A stretch of DNA of 64,000 nt, taken from contig CM022300.1 in NCBI GenBank assembly GCA_011799875.1, positions 167,851,837-167,915,836 on the forward strand, written 5' to 3'. The stretch comes from Thinopyrum elongatum. Its lineage: Eukaryota; Streptophyta; Magnoliopsida; Poales; Poaceae. The notes below the pieces were generated by a model. The model saw only the letters and a program-made list of their open reading frames with translations. It was not told the origin of the DNA and searched no databases. Numbering within the stretch: position 1 is the stretch's first letter; every line of letters starts with the position of its first letter. A program made the position numbers and the translations under genes. This document shows, one piece after another, positions 1 to 10,040 of this stretch.

Positions 1-830
1 TTACGCCCATACGAAACAACCCCCTTACTCGTGTATAAGCTTATTGTGACGCCCCCAAAATTAAGCGTGCACTAAACATCCATGCAGCATGCATGATCAA
101 GATTAGTGACTCACGGTATAAAATCACAGCGCAACTCTACGACTCAAATAAACAAATAAAACAATATATTACAAGCCAGGGTCGCAAGACCCAAAATTAC
201 GTCAAGAGTTAGGTCTGTCTACAGAGAATTACAAAGGGTCCCTTAAGAGGGCGAAAACAAACAACGACTCTAGATCGAAAAGGCGCAGGCCTCCTGCATG
301 GGACCTCTGAACTACTCCTGGATGTAGGTCTCCACATAGCAATCGCCAGCGAAGGAACCTACATCCGGGGCACTACTATCTGATAGCAGCAACCGGGTAG
401 ACGAAAAGGGGTGCAGAGCAACGGTGAGTACTCATCCAAAGTACTCATAAGACTTACATCAGATCTATACTACATATGCATCGGTATCAAAGGAATTGGG
501 TATATCAGTGGACTATACTGTAGAATGCCACAACTAGAGGGGAAGTTCTATGTAACACAAGGGCCATCATCTTGCAGCAATAGACGAGAGGAGAGCAGAT
601 CATCCTGCATCATGGGAAGGTGTATGAGTGCATACAGTACCAACTTGTAATTAACACATCAATACAATACCCTGAGATCCTTCCTCGACTCCCTGCGAGA
701 AAAGATCCATGGACATTCCATATTTATTTAACAATGTATTTAATCAAGTATCTGGTTCAAGTTGTATAAGATCGGGGTACTCTTATATATCCAAGCATCC
801 TGTTACCATAGACACGGCTATTCGATGGTG
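1..830 (+). repeat. Unclassified LTR-like dispersed repeat, 3' part cut by element B
   Basis: No credible gene is seen here; the only ORF of note (411-650) has no recognisable domain. A possible LTR start, TGTGACGCCCCC, begins at position 45. The composition and the phrase around GAGTACTCATCCAAAGTACTC resemble a dispersed repeat I recall from Triticeae sequence but cannot name with confidence. Sequence characteristic of the repeat runs to about 825, where recognisable Tat-type gag coding begins (about 843). The left edge lies outside the window or at position 45, and no target duplication can be tested. Confidence 0.4.
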
Positions 831-842
831 ACGGAGGTGAGG

Positions 843-2950
843 GCATGAGCCCATATGCTGTTGGATTTTCCTCCAGTAGCAGACAAGATGGATGAGTGGA
901 GAGCCACCATCTGGAGCCTGATTGAGTTTGCCGATGTAAATAGGTCCCAGTTGGCAGAGCCCTCACGGCGCCCAGCAACTGCACCTGTAGCTCAAACTGA
1001 TGGCCGTGTGGCAGGCGGTGCACCCACGGTGCAATCACCTCCAAGGCAACAGTCCTAGCAGCAGCGCCAGTGCATGCAGCAGACCCAGCAGAACACACAG
1101 CCAGATGACATGTCGATGGCTTCCTCAGATCCGAGGACATAGCCAGATCAGCGGTAGGTGCTACTAGATAGACGAGAAGAAGATGCTCGCACAACCATCC
1201 ACTGGCGCCGGGAAGCGCGCTATCAATCAGACGAGCGCAAGGTCTAGTCGTCGATGAGCTAGCGCCCGTTGTTGGCGGGTACCTGCCTTACGAGGTTGCA
1301 TGCCCCGCCTTCACACGTGAGCTGCGGCAAGTCCGCTGGCCGTTCGTCCGCGAGTTCAAGCCCGCAGTACCAGAAAAGTACAACGACAAGCTCAACCCAG
1401 CAGAATTCCTGGGCATTTATACGATTGCCATGCAAAGCTGCTGAAGGAAGGGATGAGAAGGTTCTAGCCAACTATTTCCCGTTGGTGCTCAAGCCCAATG
1501 TGAATCTTGGTTGATGAATTTGCCGGAAAACTCCATTTCTTCGTGGTCAGATCTTTGCAACGAGTTCGTTGGTGCCTTTACCAGAGAACAGAAAGGTCCG
1601 GGGTTACCCAACGCCTTGCAAGTGATCCCACAAAAGGAAGGAGAAGATCTGCGCAAATACATCCAGAGATTCAGTCGTGTGCACCGCGACATTCCGGACA
1701 TACACCCTATGGTTGTGATTCCGCATTCCACACGAATGTGCGCATTCGCAAGATGCGGGAGAAGATTACCGAGAACCGTCAACGAGCTTTACATGTTGGC
1801 GGACAAGTGTGCATGGGCCGAAGAAGGGAGAAGGATCCCCGAGGAAGATGCTGGCATTGAAGCTGACTCTGATGACGACGATGCCGCTGCCTCGAAGAAG
1901 AAAGGTCGAAGGCGCAACAGAATGCGCAAAGGCAACTTAGTTATGGCCGTAGAGGGATCCGACGATTATAGCCCCGCCAAGAAAACCAAAACGGAAAGCA
2001 CTGGCAAGGAAGTGGCTGCATGCACTGACTGCCAGGTCACTGCGGCAGGAGAGTAGGTCGGCAAATCTGACGGGCCGTACTACAAGATCCACCGTACTAA
2101 AGGTCACAACCTCCAGGAGTGCCGCCAAGTTGAACAACTAGTTAAGAAACAGAAAGCTAAGTACGAGAAGCATGACGAGGAGAAGGGCCAGGATGGTACG
2201 GGTGGATCTGACAAGAAGGGTCGCGGTGGCCGAGGTGGACATCGCGGCAATACTAGCCAGAAGAAAGAAAAGCCCGCTAGGGGCAGAGAGAAAAAAGAGG
2301 ACAAGGAGAGTGAAGAGGAGGATGACGACGAGTCTAGTGAACCAGAATTCCAGAAGGCAACAGAGGCCATGTGCATTGATGAGGGTGCATCTTTGCACTC
2401 CTCTCACCGCCAGCTCAAGCAATTGGGACGTGAGGTCAATGCTGTAGAGCCGGTTGCGTGTGCTCAACAGCCCCTCAAGTGGTCCCACACGCCTATTATT
2501 TTTTACGCCGAGGATCACCCTAATCGCACAACTGCGGTCGGGTGTTTGCTGTTGTTGGTCTCACCAATAATACACAACCTCAAGGTCATGAAAATACTAG
2601 TTGATGGTGGGGCCGACTTGAACTTGATCTCCCCTGAGGTGATCGAGAGGCTGCAAGTTCCTGAGGAGGAGCTTAAGAAGACCGGGATGTTCCAAGGAAT
2701 CAACCCGGGAAGGAGCCAACCTAAGGGAAAGATCATGCTACCGGTGACGTTTGGTGGGGAGCTGAATTACAGGACAGAGAAAATTGTGTTTGATGTTGTT
2801 AAGATCCCCTTGCTGTTCAATGAAATTCTTAGTCGCCCAGCCTTGACCAAGTTCATGGCGGCATCACACTATGCCTACAACACGTTGACAATGCCAGGGC
2901 CCATGGGTGTCATCTCCATCAACTCTGACAAGATGCAGTCATATGTGTAG
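843..2950 (+). pseudogene. Element B gag-protease remnant
   Basis: Gag coding is recognisable from about 843 (MDEWRAT motif near 891) but changes frame several times before 1511. From 1511 to 2950 it is one frame broken by a single TAG at 2054. It holds the capsid-like stretch with WLMNLPENSISSW-like sequence near 1510, a basic linker, a zinc-binding region and a retropepsin-like segment with DGGADLNLIS near 2608-2640. The zinc motif is damaged: the cysteine of the C-x2-H-x4-H-x4-C motif seen in elements C and G is tyrosine here (YYKIH). In the family, gag coats the RNA and the protease cuts the polyprotein. No functional product is expected. Confidence 0.8.
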
Positions 2951-3291
2951 ACAAGCTCTACAGAGAGGTGGTGGCAGCGGGGTCCGTCAAGACCACAACC
3001 CCTACCAAGGAAAAGAAAAGCCAGAAGCCCAACAAGACATCTAGCGAAACTTTTGGGAAGCGTGCCTCCTCAGAGCACTGCGCACTCCTTGAGGACTTGC
3101 CGGAAAGCTCTTCTGACAAGAGGTCCAAGGCCATTCCACCTGCAACAAAGAAGGTGTCAGCAAGGGAGGACGACACTAGTAGTTCTTTCACCATTGGTGC
3201 CACTCTGGACAGCAAGGAAAGCAAGCTCATTGCCTTCCTGCGAGCGAATGTAGATGTGTTTGCATGGCAACCATTGGACATCCCCGGCTAG
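2951..3291 (+). pseudogene. Element B protease-RT linker and first RT residues
   Basis: A one-base shift near 2935-2950 moves the reading frame. The lysine-rich linker then continues in the new frame and runs into the conserved segment FLRANVDVFAWQ (near 3238) that precedes RT in elements C and G. Coding stops at 3291 directly after the DIPG motif, where unrelated sequence begins. The whole RT palm, including the catalytic aspartates, is absent from this copy, so element B cannot copy itself. Confidence 0.75.
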
Positions 3292-3652
3292 CTACCTTGC
3301 TGTTTTTATATTTTTAGATTACAAAATCCTATATCTACTATCCATATTACACTTGTATCACCATCTCTTCGCCGAACTAGTGCACCTATACAATTTACCA
3401 TTGTATTGGGTGTGTTGGGGACACAAGAGACTCTTTGTTATTTGGTTGCAGGGTTGTTTGAGAGAGACCATCTTCATCCTATGCCTCCCACGGATTGATA
3501 AACCTTAGGTCATCCACTTGGGGGAAAATTGCTACTATCCTACAAAACTCTGCGCTTGGAGGCCAAACGCGAGTCTACAAGAACAAAGTTGCATAGTAGA
3601 CATCATCAACCTTAGTCGCGCCTAAGCCACAGGACCATTGTTGCTATGTCTG
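3292..3652 (+). other. Foreign retrotransposon fragment replacing element B's RT
   Basis: These 361 bases carry no ORF of interest and are unrelated to the flanking pol sequence. The AT-rich text (for example ACTAGTGCACCTATACAATT) resembles the untranslated leader downstream of the primer binding site in other Triticeae LTR retrotransposons, as I recall it. The simplest reading is a former insertion followed by a deletion that removed RT and most of the insertion. The left junction is just after 3291. The right junction is near 3653, where the RNase H linker resumes. Confidence 0.55.
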
Positions 3653-4263
3653 GCAGCAACGAACCAAGTGGTCAGTGCCGCGCTGGTTGCACAGAGAGAA
3701 GCTAGCGATGAGGAAACAACGGCGGCGAAGCTACCCCATGACGAAGCAGAGTCCTCCCCAGCAGGTCCAGATACCAAAAAGGCAGAAATGGTGCAAGAGA
3801 AGGTAGTAGATCAGTAGATTACGCCGAAGAAGAAGGTGGTGCAGCGGCCGATGTACTCTGTTAGCTCTCTCCTACAGGGGGCTAGGTCAAGGTATTCGGG
3901 TGTGCAAAAATTGCTCTTTGGCCTACTCATGGCCTCAAGGAAGCTGCACCACTACTTCCAAGCGCATGAAGTTACCGTGGTCACTCACTTCCCGTTGCAG
4001 CGCATTCTGAGGAATCCAAAGGCAACTGGTAGGATAGTAGAGTTGTCACTGGAGCTGTCAAATTTTTCACTCAAGTTTGAGAGCACATCAACTATTCAGA
4101 GCAGTGCATTGGCGGAATTCATTGCAGAATGGACGCCAACGCGAGATGATGAGGTCCAGGAATCAGCCCTCCCTAGCAGGGAAACTGAAAAGGATTGGAT
4201 CATGTACTTTGACAGTGCTTTCTCGCTACAAGGTGCCGGTGCCGGAATGCTGCTTGTCGCACC
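3653..4263 (+). pseudogene. Element B RNase H domain, left part
   Basis: The translation resumes with the linker NQVVSAALVAQREA and then matches the RNase H region of element G (conserved SLLQGAR, SGVQKLLFGLL, HYFQAHE). A second RNase H fold starts near 4195 with MYFDSAFS, where the first catalytic aspartate would sit. An in-frame TAG lies near 3814. Coding is cut at 4263 by element A and continues in the same frame at 12948. Joining the two sides across one copy of the 5-bp duplication keeps the frame, which supports a clean insertion. Confidence 0.8.
4259..4263. repeat. Target site duplication of element A, left copy (GCACC)
   Basis: GCACC at 4259-4263 directly precedes the terminal TG of element A and is repeated exactly at 12943-12947 after the terminal CA. 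A 5-bp duplication is the usual product of LTR retrotransposon integrase. Confidence 0.9.
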
Positions 4264-5142
4264 TGTCAGATTAACGGCTCCGCAGACCCAATAAGGTTTG
4301 AACTCCGGGGCGTGTGCGAAGATCTCAACCAACCCAAGTCTCAAGCTCGCCACCCTACGGCCTAGCCTCGTCGAGCTCACGTGAGCGGGGAAGAAGATGA
4401 ACACGGCAGTTTACCCAGGTTTGGGCCACCTTGCGGTGTAAAACCCTACTCCTGCTTTGTGGTGCATTGGCCTAACAAGGAGGCTGAGGACGAACTTGTA
4501 CAGTGGTTTGAGCGGCCTTGCGAGGGCTCAAGTGATGAGGGTGGAATGGATCTCCCCCTCTCTACAGTGGTGGCTAACCTATATTTATAGTGGCCTTGGT
4601 TCTCTTCCCTCAAAACTTAGGCGGGAAGGGATCCCACAACGGCCAATTTGAAAGGGGACAAGAAGTACATCTAATCCTGATGAAAGGTGGTCTTCATCTG
4701 CAAAGCTTCTGGTCATGATGCAGCGGTTGGCTCGGCGATGACATCCGTCCTGCCGAGCTCGTGGTCTTGGTCTTGTTGCATCGGAATGGAAACCTTTGGG
4801 GGATTCCTTGGGAACCCGCGTATGTCCTTGCCTCCTTAGCACCGAAAGGTAAACTGCCTCCTCTATGCCCGCTGGCTCCCGCGTGGCCTTGGTCGTCATG
4901 GCTCACATCATCATAGCCTCATGAGGCTGGGTACCTGCATATAAATCTCCGCTCCTCGGGAGGCAACCTGGGGAGGCCGCTCCTCTGGAGGTCTTGATGT
5001 CGTCCGCCTCGCGAGCCTAGGGGCCCTAGCGAGGGCCTTGCCTTGGAGTCGTTGTAGCTGGGCCGTACAAGGCCGTCGATGGGCCCACGCGCTGGGTCGT
5101 AGGCAGGCAGATCTGGGTACCCCCAATCCCAAAACGCCGAGA
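4264..5142 (-). repeat. Element A 3' LTR (left copy)
   Basis: It starts TGTCAGATTAACGG and aligns base for base in length with 12064-12942. On the minus strand a TATA box (TATAAATA, 4582-4589) is followed by the conserved LTR block with CCGAACCTGGGTAAA-like sequence (4404-4468). The inner end reads GA where the other copy has CA, a point change at the terminus. GC-rich overlapping ORFs on the minus strand at 4911-5348 are compositional and not genes. Confidence 0.9.
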
Positions 5143-5160
5143 GTAGCCCCCGGGCCCAAT
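5143..5160 (-). other. Element A polypurine tract
   Basis: Read on the minus strand, the bases adjoining the 3' LTR are GGGCCCGGGGGCTAC, the purine-rich primer for plus-strand DNA synthesis. Elements C and G have equivalent GGCCCGGGGGCTCC and GGCCTGGGGGCTCC tracts in the same position. Confidence 0.75.
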
Positions 5161-5386
5161 GCGCGCTCGGGCTGGCTTCGAGGTGAAGCCAAGGGGCAAG
5201 GGCGAAGCGCCGCGGGCCCCAAATCGCCTGCGGGCCAGGCTTGACGCGTGACGCACGACGGGATGCGGACGCCTCCACTTCCCCATGCTGCCTCAGCAAC
5301 CGCTCTGAATTGACAGCGGCCTGGTGCATGCAGCATGGCCATCATCACTCGGAATGTGGAGGGGCGCCGGTTAGCCTTCTTTCGCC

Positions 5387-5394
5387 TATAAGAG
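5387..5394 (+). promoter_or_regulatory. TATA-like box of the antisense gene in element A
   Basis: TATAAGAG lies 99 bases before the ATG at 5486, on the strand opposite to gag-pol. The intervening leader is pyrimidine-rich (TTCTTCTCCTATCTC), as in plant 5' UTRs. Elements B and C have a TATA box at the equivalent distance from their antisense ATG. Confidence 0.5.
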
Positions 5395-5485
5395 GGTGAG
5401 GGGGGCAGAGTCCCCTATCCCATCTTCACCCGGTCATCCCTTCTTCTCCTATCTCTGCCGCATCCACCACCTTCCCGAAGCAACC

Positions 5486-6378
5486 ATGGCGCCAGTGAGG
5501 AGGTTCTCAGCCGAAGAGAAGGGCAAGGCTCCCCAGGAGGGGCCGGAGCCGCCGCCACCCAAGACAGGTCGTGGCCGTCCCCGCAAGTCCGGGGCCGCAC
5601 GAGCGGCGTCATCATGGTGGCGCGGGCGTCTGCCTCTGATGGCCCGCACCAACTCCAGCAGCTGGGGAAAGGGCCTCTCCTGCGGGGGCGGCTGCGGGGG
5701 TCCTAGCAGCCGCGGCAAAGGGGGAAGGTGTGCTGTGGCCGCCTGGCCACCACACCTGCGCGCCCGCTCAGCGACACGGCCCGCGAGTTCATCATACGGT
5801 TGGAGGGACCACCTTGCACCTGGCTTCTGCTTCCATGCTCCTTCGTGAAGGAGCTACCGGCAGTGGGACCCGTTGGGCCATGGCTGTAGCCTGACGGCTG
5901 CTGTAACGGGTCCTCATGTGCGGAGGTTGAAGTCACCTCCGCCGGCCATGTGTTCCTGACCTGCCGATGGTAGTCGTTTGCCCGCACCCATGGCCTGAAG
6001 GGGAGGTGCACTCTCCACTTTAGGTACGACGGGGTGGCAACGCTCTTTGTCAGGGTCTTCGGGGAGGACGGCAGTCGCCTGGGGTGCTGCCCGGAGGGCA
6101 ATGACGGCAATAGCGACCACCCCTCTGACGACGACGGCCAGTGCGGCGGCGGCATCCTCGGCAGTGAACTTGCCCTTGGCGACAGCCGTTGCACCTCCAG
6201 CAGCAGCGGCGCCTCCTCCGGGGGAAGCTCAAGCGACGACGACTACGACGAGCCGCCCCGTTGCCGCACCCGGACCCAGGAGGGCGGCGAGCCGCCACGC
6301 CACCGTGCCCCCGCTCAGGGGGACGTCGAGCCGCCTTGCCACCGAGCCCCCATCAAGCAGGAGGAGGACTTCGACTAA
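5486..6378 (+). pseudogene. Antisense gene of element A: AT-hook-like N-terminus and B3-like domain
   Basis: The ATG at 5486 opens a basic, proline-rich N-terminus with GRGRPRK at codons 28-34 (5567-5587), an AT-hook-like motif. After a frame change, the main frame from about 5770 to 6378 holds a region resembling a plant B3 DNA-binding domain: REFIIRLEGPP, then CSFVKELP, then GHVFL, a tryptophan followed by a stop where the B3 GWK motif is expected, SFARTHGLK, LHFRYDG and LFVRVFG. A conserved SRLGCCPE motif and a long Ser/Asp-rich acidic tail ending KQEEDFD follow. At least two in-frame stops interrupt the domain. B3 proteins are plant transcription regulators; that role here is inference. 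Confidence 0.6.
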
Positions 6379-7465
6379 GCCCAGGCGGCGGTGGAGCCAG
6401 GCCTCAGGAGCAGCGGTCCTCGGGAGGCCGCCTCTTCGTTTTTTTATTTCCTACATTAAGAACCATGGAAAACCTCACGGGGGCATGTAATGGACTGTGG
6501 CGCTTGCGCCTTTATATAAGTATTTCCTGTTCATGTTCCAGCATTTATATCGTTACTAATCGAAAAGGTTCTTGCCTTGCACGATTAGGATAACTTAGCT
6601 TGGTGCATTCGTGGCCCTTGGTGGGTTCCTGCATCATGGGGGCGCATTCCTCCAAAGCCTTGAGGGGCATGCTGCCTGCGAGGACTCCGGGGGCCTCACG
6701 AGGGTCTGGAGCCTCTGGGGATGCCTTCGCTAGGCATCGAACCCCGCGAGGTGCCGAGACGCAATTTACATAGGGTTCCTTGATGATGAGCCAAACCGTG
6801 ACTGTCCTTTCTTCAGCCGTCCTTCCCCGGCGTTCATCCTGAGTCTGGAGCCTCGGAGCGAGGGCTGACCGTCGCTGGTACGCCGCGGCACGATGCCTGG
6901 CAAGGCCAGGAGATGAGCGCTCCTGAGGCCGGGGGCCCGATGGCTCGCTCGAGAGCGTCACGCGAGGACTCGGTCGCCAAGGTCTTGGTGAGGTGTGCAC
7001 ATGAGCGGGCCTGCCACTTGCGCAGCCTAGGCCGGCTCAGGCGTACATACCGTGCCCAGCCCCCGCTCACAGGACGCGGTGGAGGGAGCCACGGGCAGTT
7101 ACCACACCTCTCAAAAATGGAATTCAAGAGAGGATATACTGCAGGAAAAAAAGAAAATTCCCCCCTTTTTCGAATAAAGATGCGAGAACTTCAAATTTCA
7201 TTCCAAGAAGTGGCAAAGTGGGTTACAAAAGCAAGCAAAAGAACAACCGCGTCCGGCGCCTACACTAGTCTTCTGGTCTTCCCGCCAGTGTGGAGCATGG
7301 GGCCTCCACTAGGCATGGGCATAGTCGCTGAAAGACCGTGTCGTCCGCCAGCGCGGAGCATGGGGCTTCCACTTGGGCGTGGGTGGGAGCCCCTGCGGGG
7401 TCGAGGACCGACGCACCGGAAGACTCCGGGGCATGTACAACCCCACTCATTATTACGTGAGAGTG
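6379..7465. other. Element A spacer between the converging antisense gene and integrase
   Basis: No gene is seen. The region follows the stop of the antisense gene and contains an AT-rich stretch (6510-6580) that could serve as its 3' end, and an AATAAA on the plus strand near 7175. Integrase coding from the other strand ends at 7466, so the two units converge here. Confidence 0.5.
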
Positions 7466-8650
7466 TCACGGGTAGAACTTGTGGAGATGTTGGATGTTCC
7501 AGGCATTCTGGATGGGGACCCCGTCCTGTGTCTCCAGGCGTACGACGCCTGGCCTGGAGACGCGGGCGATCCTGAATGGGCCCTCCCACATGGGCAAGAG
7601 CTTGTGAAGGCCCTCCCTTGAGAGGACCCACCTCAGGATGAGGTCACCCACCTCGAGGGTCCGGGAGCGGACGCTATGACAATGGTATCGCCACAGCGCC
7701 TGCTGGTACCTCGCGGCGCGGAGCGAGGCTTGGCGACGGGCCTCCTCCCGGAGCACGAGGTCCGTTCCCCGCGAGGCATCCTGACGTGCCTCGCCGAATG
7801 CCAGGACCCGCGGGGAGCAAAGCCTTACCTCGTGTGGGAGGACCACCTCAGCCCCGTAGACGAGGAAGAATGGGGTCTCACCGGTGGGCTTAGTCGCGGT
7901 GGTGCGGATGGACCACAACACGGACTGAAGCTCACCGAGCCAACCCTTGCCGCAGGCCTCGACCTTCTTCTTGAAGCTCCTTGTCTTGAGACCCTCAGGA
8001 CCTCCGTGTTGGTATGCTCAGCTTGACCGTTGCTCCATGGGTGCGCCACCGAAGCATAGCATATCTGCGTTCCAAGGTTAGCACAATATGTCCTGAAGAG
8101 GTTGCTTGTGAATTGGGAGCCATTGTTAGTAATGATGCGGTTAGGCACTCCAAAATGGCTCACGAGGCTCTTGATGAACTTGATGGCCGAGTCGGCGGGA
8201 ATGGAGCGCACGGGCTCCACCTCCGCCCACTTAGTGAACTTGTCGATGGCGACGTAGAGGTAGCGGTATCCGCCGGGTGCCCGAGGAAACGGGCCCAGGA
8301 TATCCATCCCCTAGACCGCGAAGGACCATAAGAGCGGGATGGTCTGGAGACCCTGCGTGGGCTGGTGAATCTGCTAGGCGTGGAACTGGCAGGCCTCACA
8401 GGATCGCACTAGCTCAGTGGCGTCGTTGAGCGTCGTAGGCCAGTAGAACCCGCTGCGGAACACCTTGCCCACAAGGGTGCGCGATGAGGAGTGGTGTCCA
8501 CAATCTCCACCGTGGATATCTGCCAATAGTTCGCACCCTTGCTCCCTGGATATGCAACGCAGTGAGACATCGTTGGGGTGTCTTCGGTACAGCTCGCCGT
8601 CCTGCAAGCAATAAACAGTGGCCTGGCGAACCACGAGTTCCACATCCTCC
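7466..8650 (-). pseudogene. Element A integrase
   Basis: Reading leftwards, the zinc-binding H-H-C-C motif (DIHGGDCGHH then CEACQFH, within 8374-8570) precedes the catalytic core (VAIDKFTKW near 8230) and a C-terminal region ending HKFYP at 7466. The core's second catalytic aspartate is lost: the conserved TDNG is TNNG here (ITNNGSQF). The glutamate region is present as NGQAEHTNTEV. A frameshift separates the core (7825-8307) from the C-terminal part (7466-7921). The enzyme would normally insert the DNA copy; this one should be inactive. Confidence 0.85.
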
Positions 8651-10040
8651 TCTTTCTCTGATAAGGCGCCACGGAGCAAGTATGCCCTGAACTCCTCGGT
8701 CCAGCGGCCTTCTTGAGGTTCCAGTGCCAGAAGTAGGTGAGCTCCTGAGGTTGGGCCATAGGCTGGGGCGCCCGAGGACGGGGCCGGAGGCGGCTCTTCT
8801 CGGAGTAGCGCTGGGCCTGCGGCGGGAGGCGCCGCCGATGGTCTGAAGAGCCTTTCCTCGAAAATGCCAGGCTTCTGGGGCTCGCGGCGAGATGCCCTCT
8901 TGATGATGTCGTCCGCCTCCTTGTTCGTGTCGGGCGGGACGTGCTGCAATTCCAGGCCTAAGAAGCGCTTTTCAATTTTATGTACCTCTTCCAGGTATGG
9001 CTCCATGTGCTTGTCCTTGGGTTTGTATTCCTTGTTGGAGAAGTTGACGAGAAGCTGGGAGTCGGCCTTGATGGTGAGACGCTTGGCCCCCAGGGCGGCC
9101 GAGGCCTGAGGCCAGCGATCAGGCACTCATATTCCATGATGTTGTTGGAGACCTTCTCCCCACGCTGAAAGCAGAACTGCACGACATAGTAGAGCCTATC
9201 CTTGGTCGGTGAGATGAGTACGGCTCAAACCCCCATGCCCCACCGTGCGAAGGCACCATCGAAGTGCATGACCCAGCTGTCAGCTGCCTCGTCGCTGCGT
9301 GTGAGGGATTGGCCCTCGTCCAGCCACAAAATCAGCGAGGGCCGCACCCTTGATGACCCTGGTGGTGCTGAACTCCAGCTGGAAGGCCTGCAACTCGATG
9401 TTCCACTCTGCAACCCTCCCAGCAGTGTTGGGGCTGCGGAGCACCTTCTCCAGGGGGTACACGGAGACAACCTTGATGGGGTGGCCCTGAAAATAATGAT
9501 GCAACTTTCTTGAGTTGACGAGGAGCACGAGCAGGAGCTTCTGCTGCATGGGGTAGCGCGCGTGCGCATCCCGCAGCACTGTGCTGACGAAGTACACCGG
9601 GTGCTCAACGAGGGACGAGGCATCGACGGCGCCTTGCTCTGTGCATGGCGTGAGGGGCTCGGGAGCCCCGCAGGCTGCTGGAGCGACGGGGTCCTAAGGA
9701 GCGCCGTCCTGAAGCGGCAAAGGTTGCGCGACCCCTTGCGAGTCACCCTCCTTTGCGCCCGCGCCGGCGTGCTCCTCTCAGACCGCCACCAGTGCTGCGC
9801 TAGCTGAGTGGGGGCGGGGAGGGGGGGGGGGGGTAGCCACTAAGTAGAGCACCAGGGGCTCGCAAGGACGAGGCGCCACCATGACAGGTGGGCTCGTGAG
9901 GTATCTCTTGAGGTCTTCGAAGGCCGCTTCAGCCTCTGGGTCCACTCGAAAGGGCCCTTCCTCTTCATCAACTTGAAGAAAGGGAGGGCGCGTTTGCCAA
10001 GCTTGGAGATGAAGCGCCCCAAGGAGGTCACGCAACCCGT
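8651..10040 (-). pseudogene. Element A RNase H and second RNase H
   Basis: The RT connection and first RNase H appear in pieces in two frames (9778-10035 with AFEDLKRYL, then 9280-9597 with KLLLVLLVNSRKLHHYF). The second, archaeal-like RNase H characteristic of the Tat lineage follows (8860-9190, with LTIKADSQLLVN and EADDII). A run of twelve G at about 9821-9832 lies in a frame change. Several frame breaks make the unit non-functional. Confidence 0.75.

Noticed and set aside
411..650. 79-codon plus-strand ORF
   Set aside because: No recognisable domain, located inside an LTR-like repeat; length is expected by chance.
4911..5348. Several overlapping open frames on the minus strand in GC-rich sequence
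   Set aside because: They lie across the end of the element A LTR, have no domain, and overlap one another in different frames; GC-rich sequence has few stop codons.
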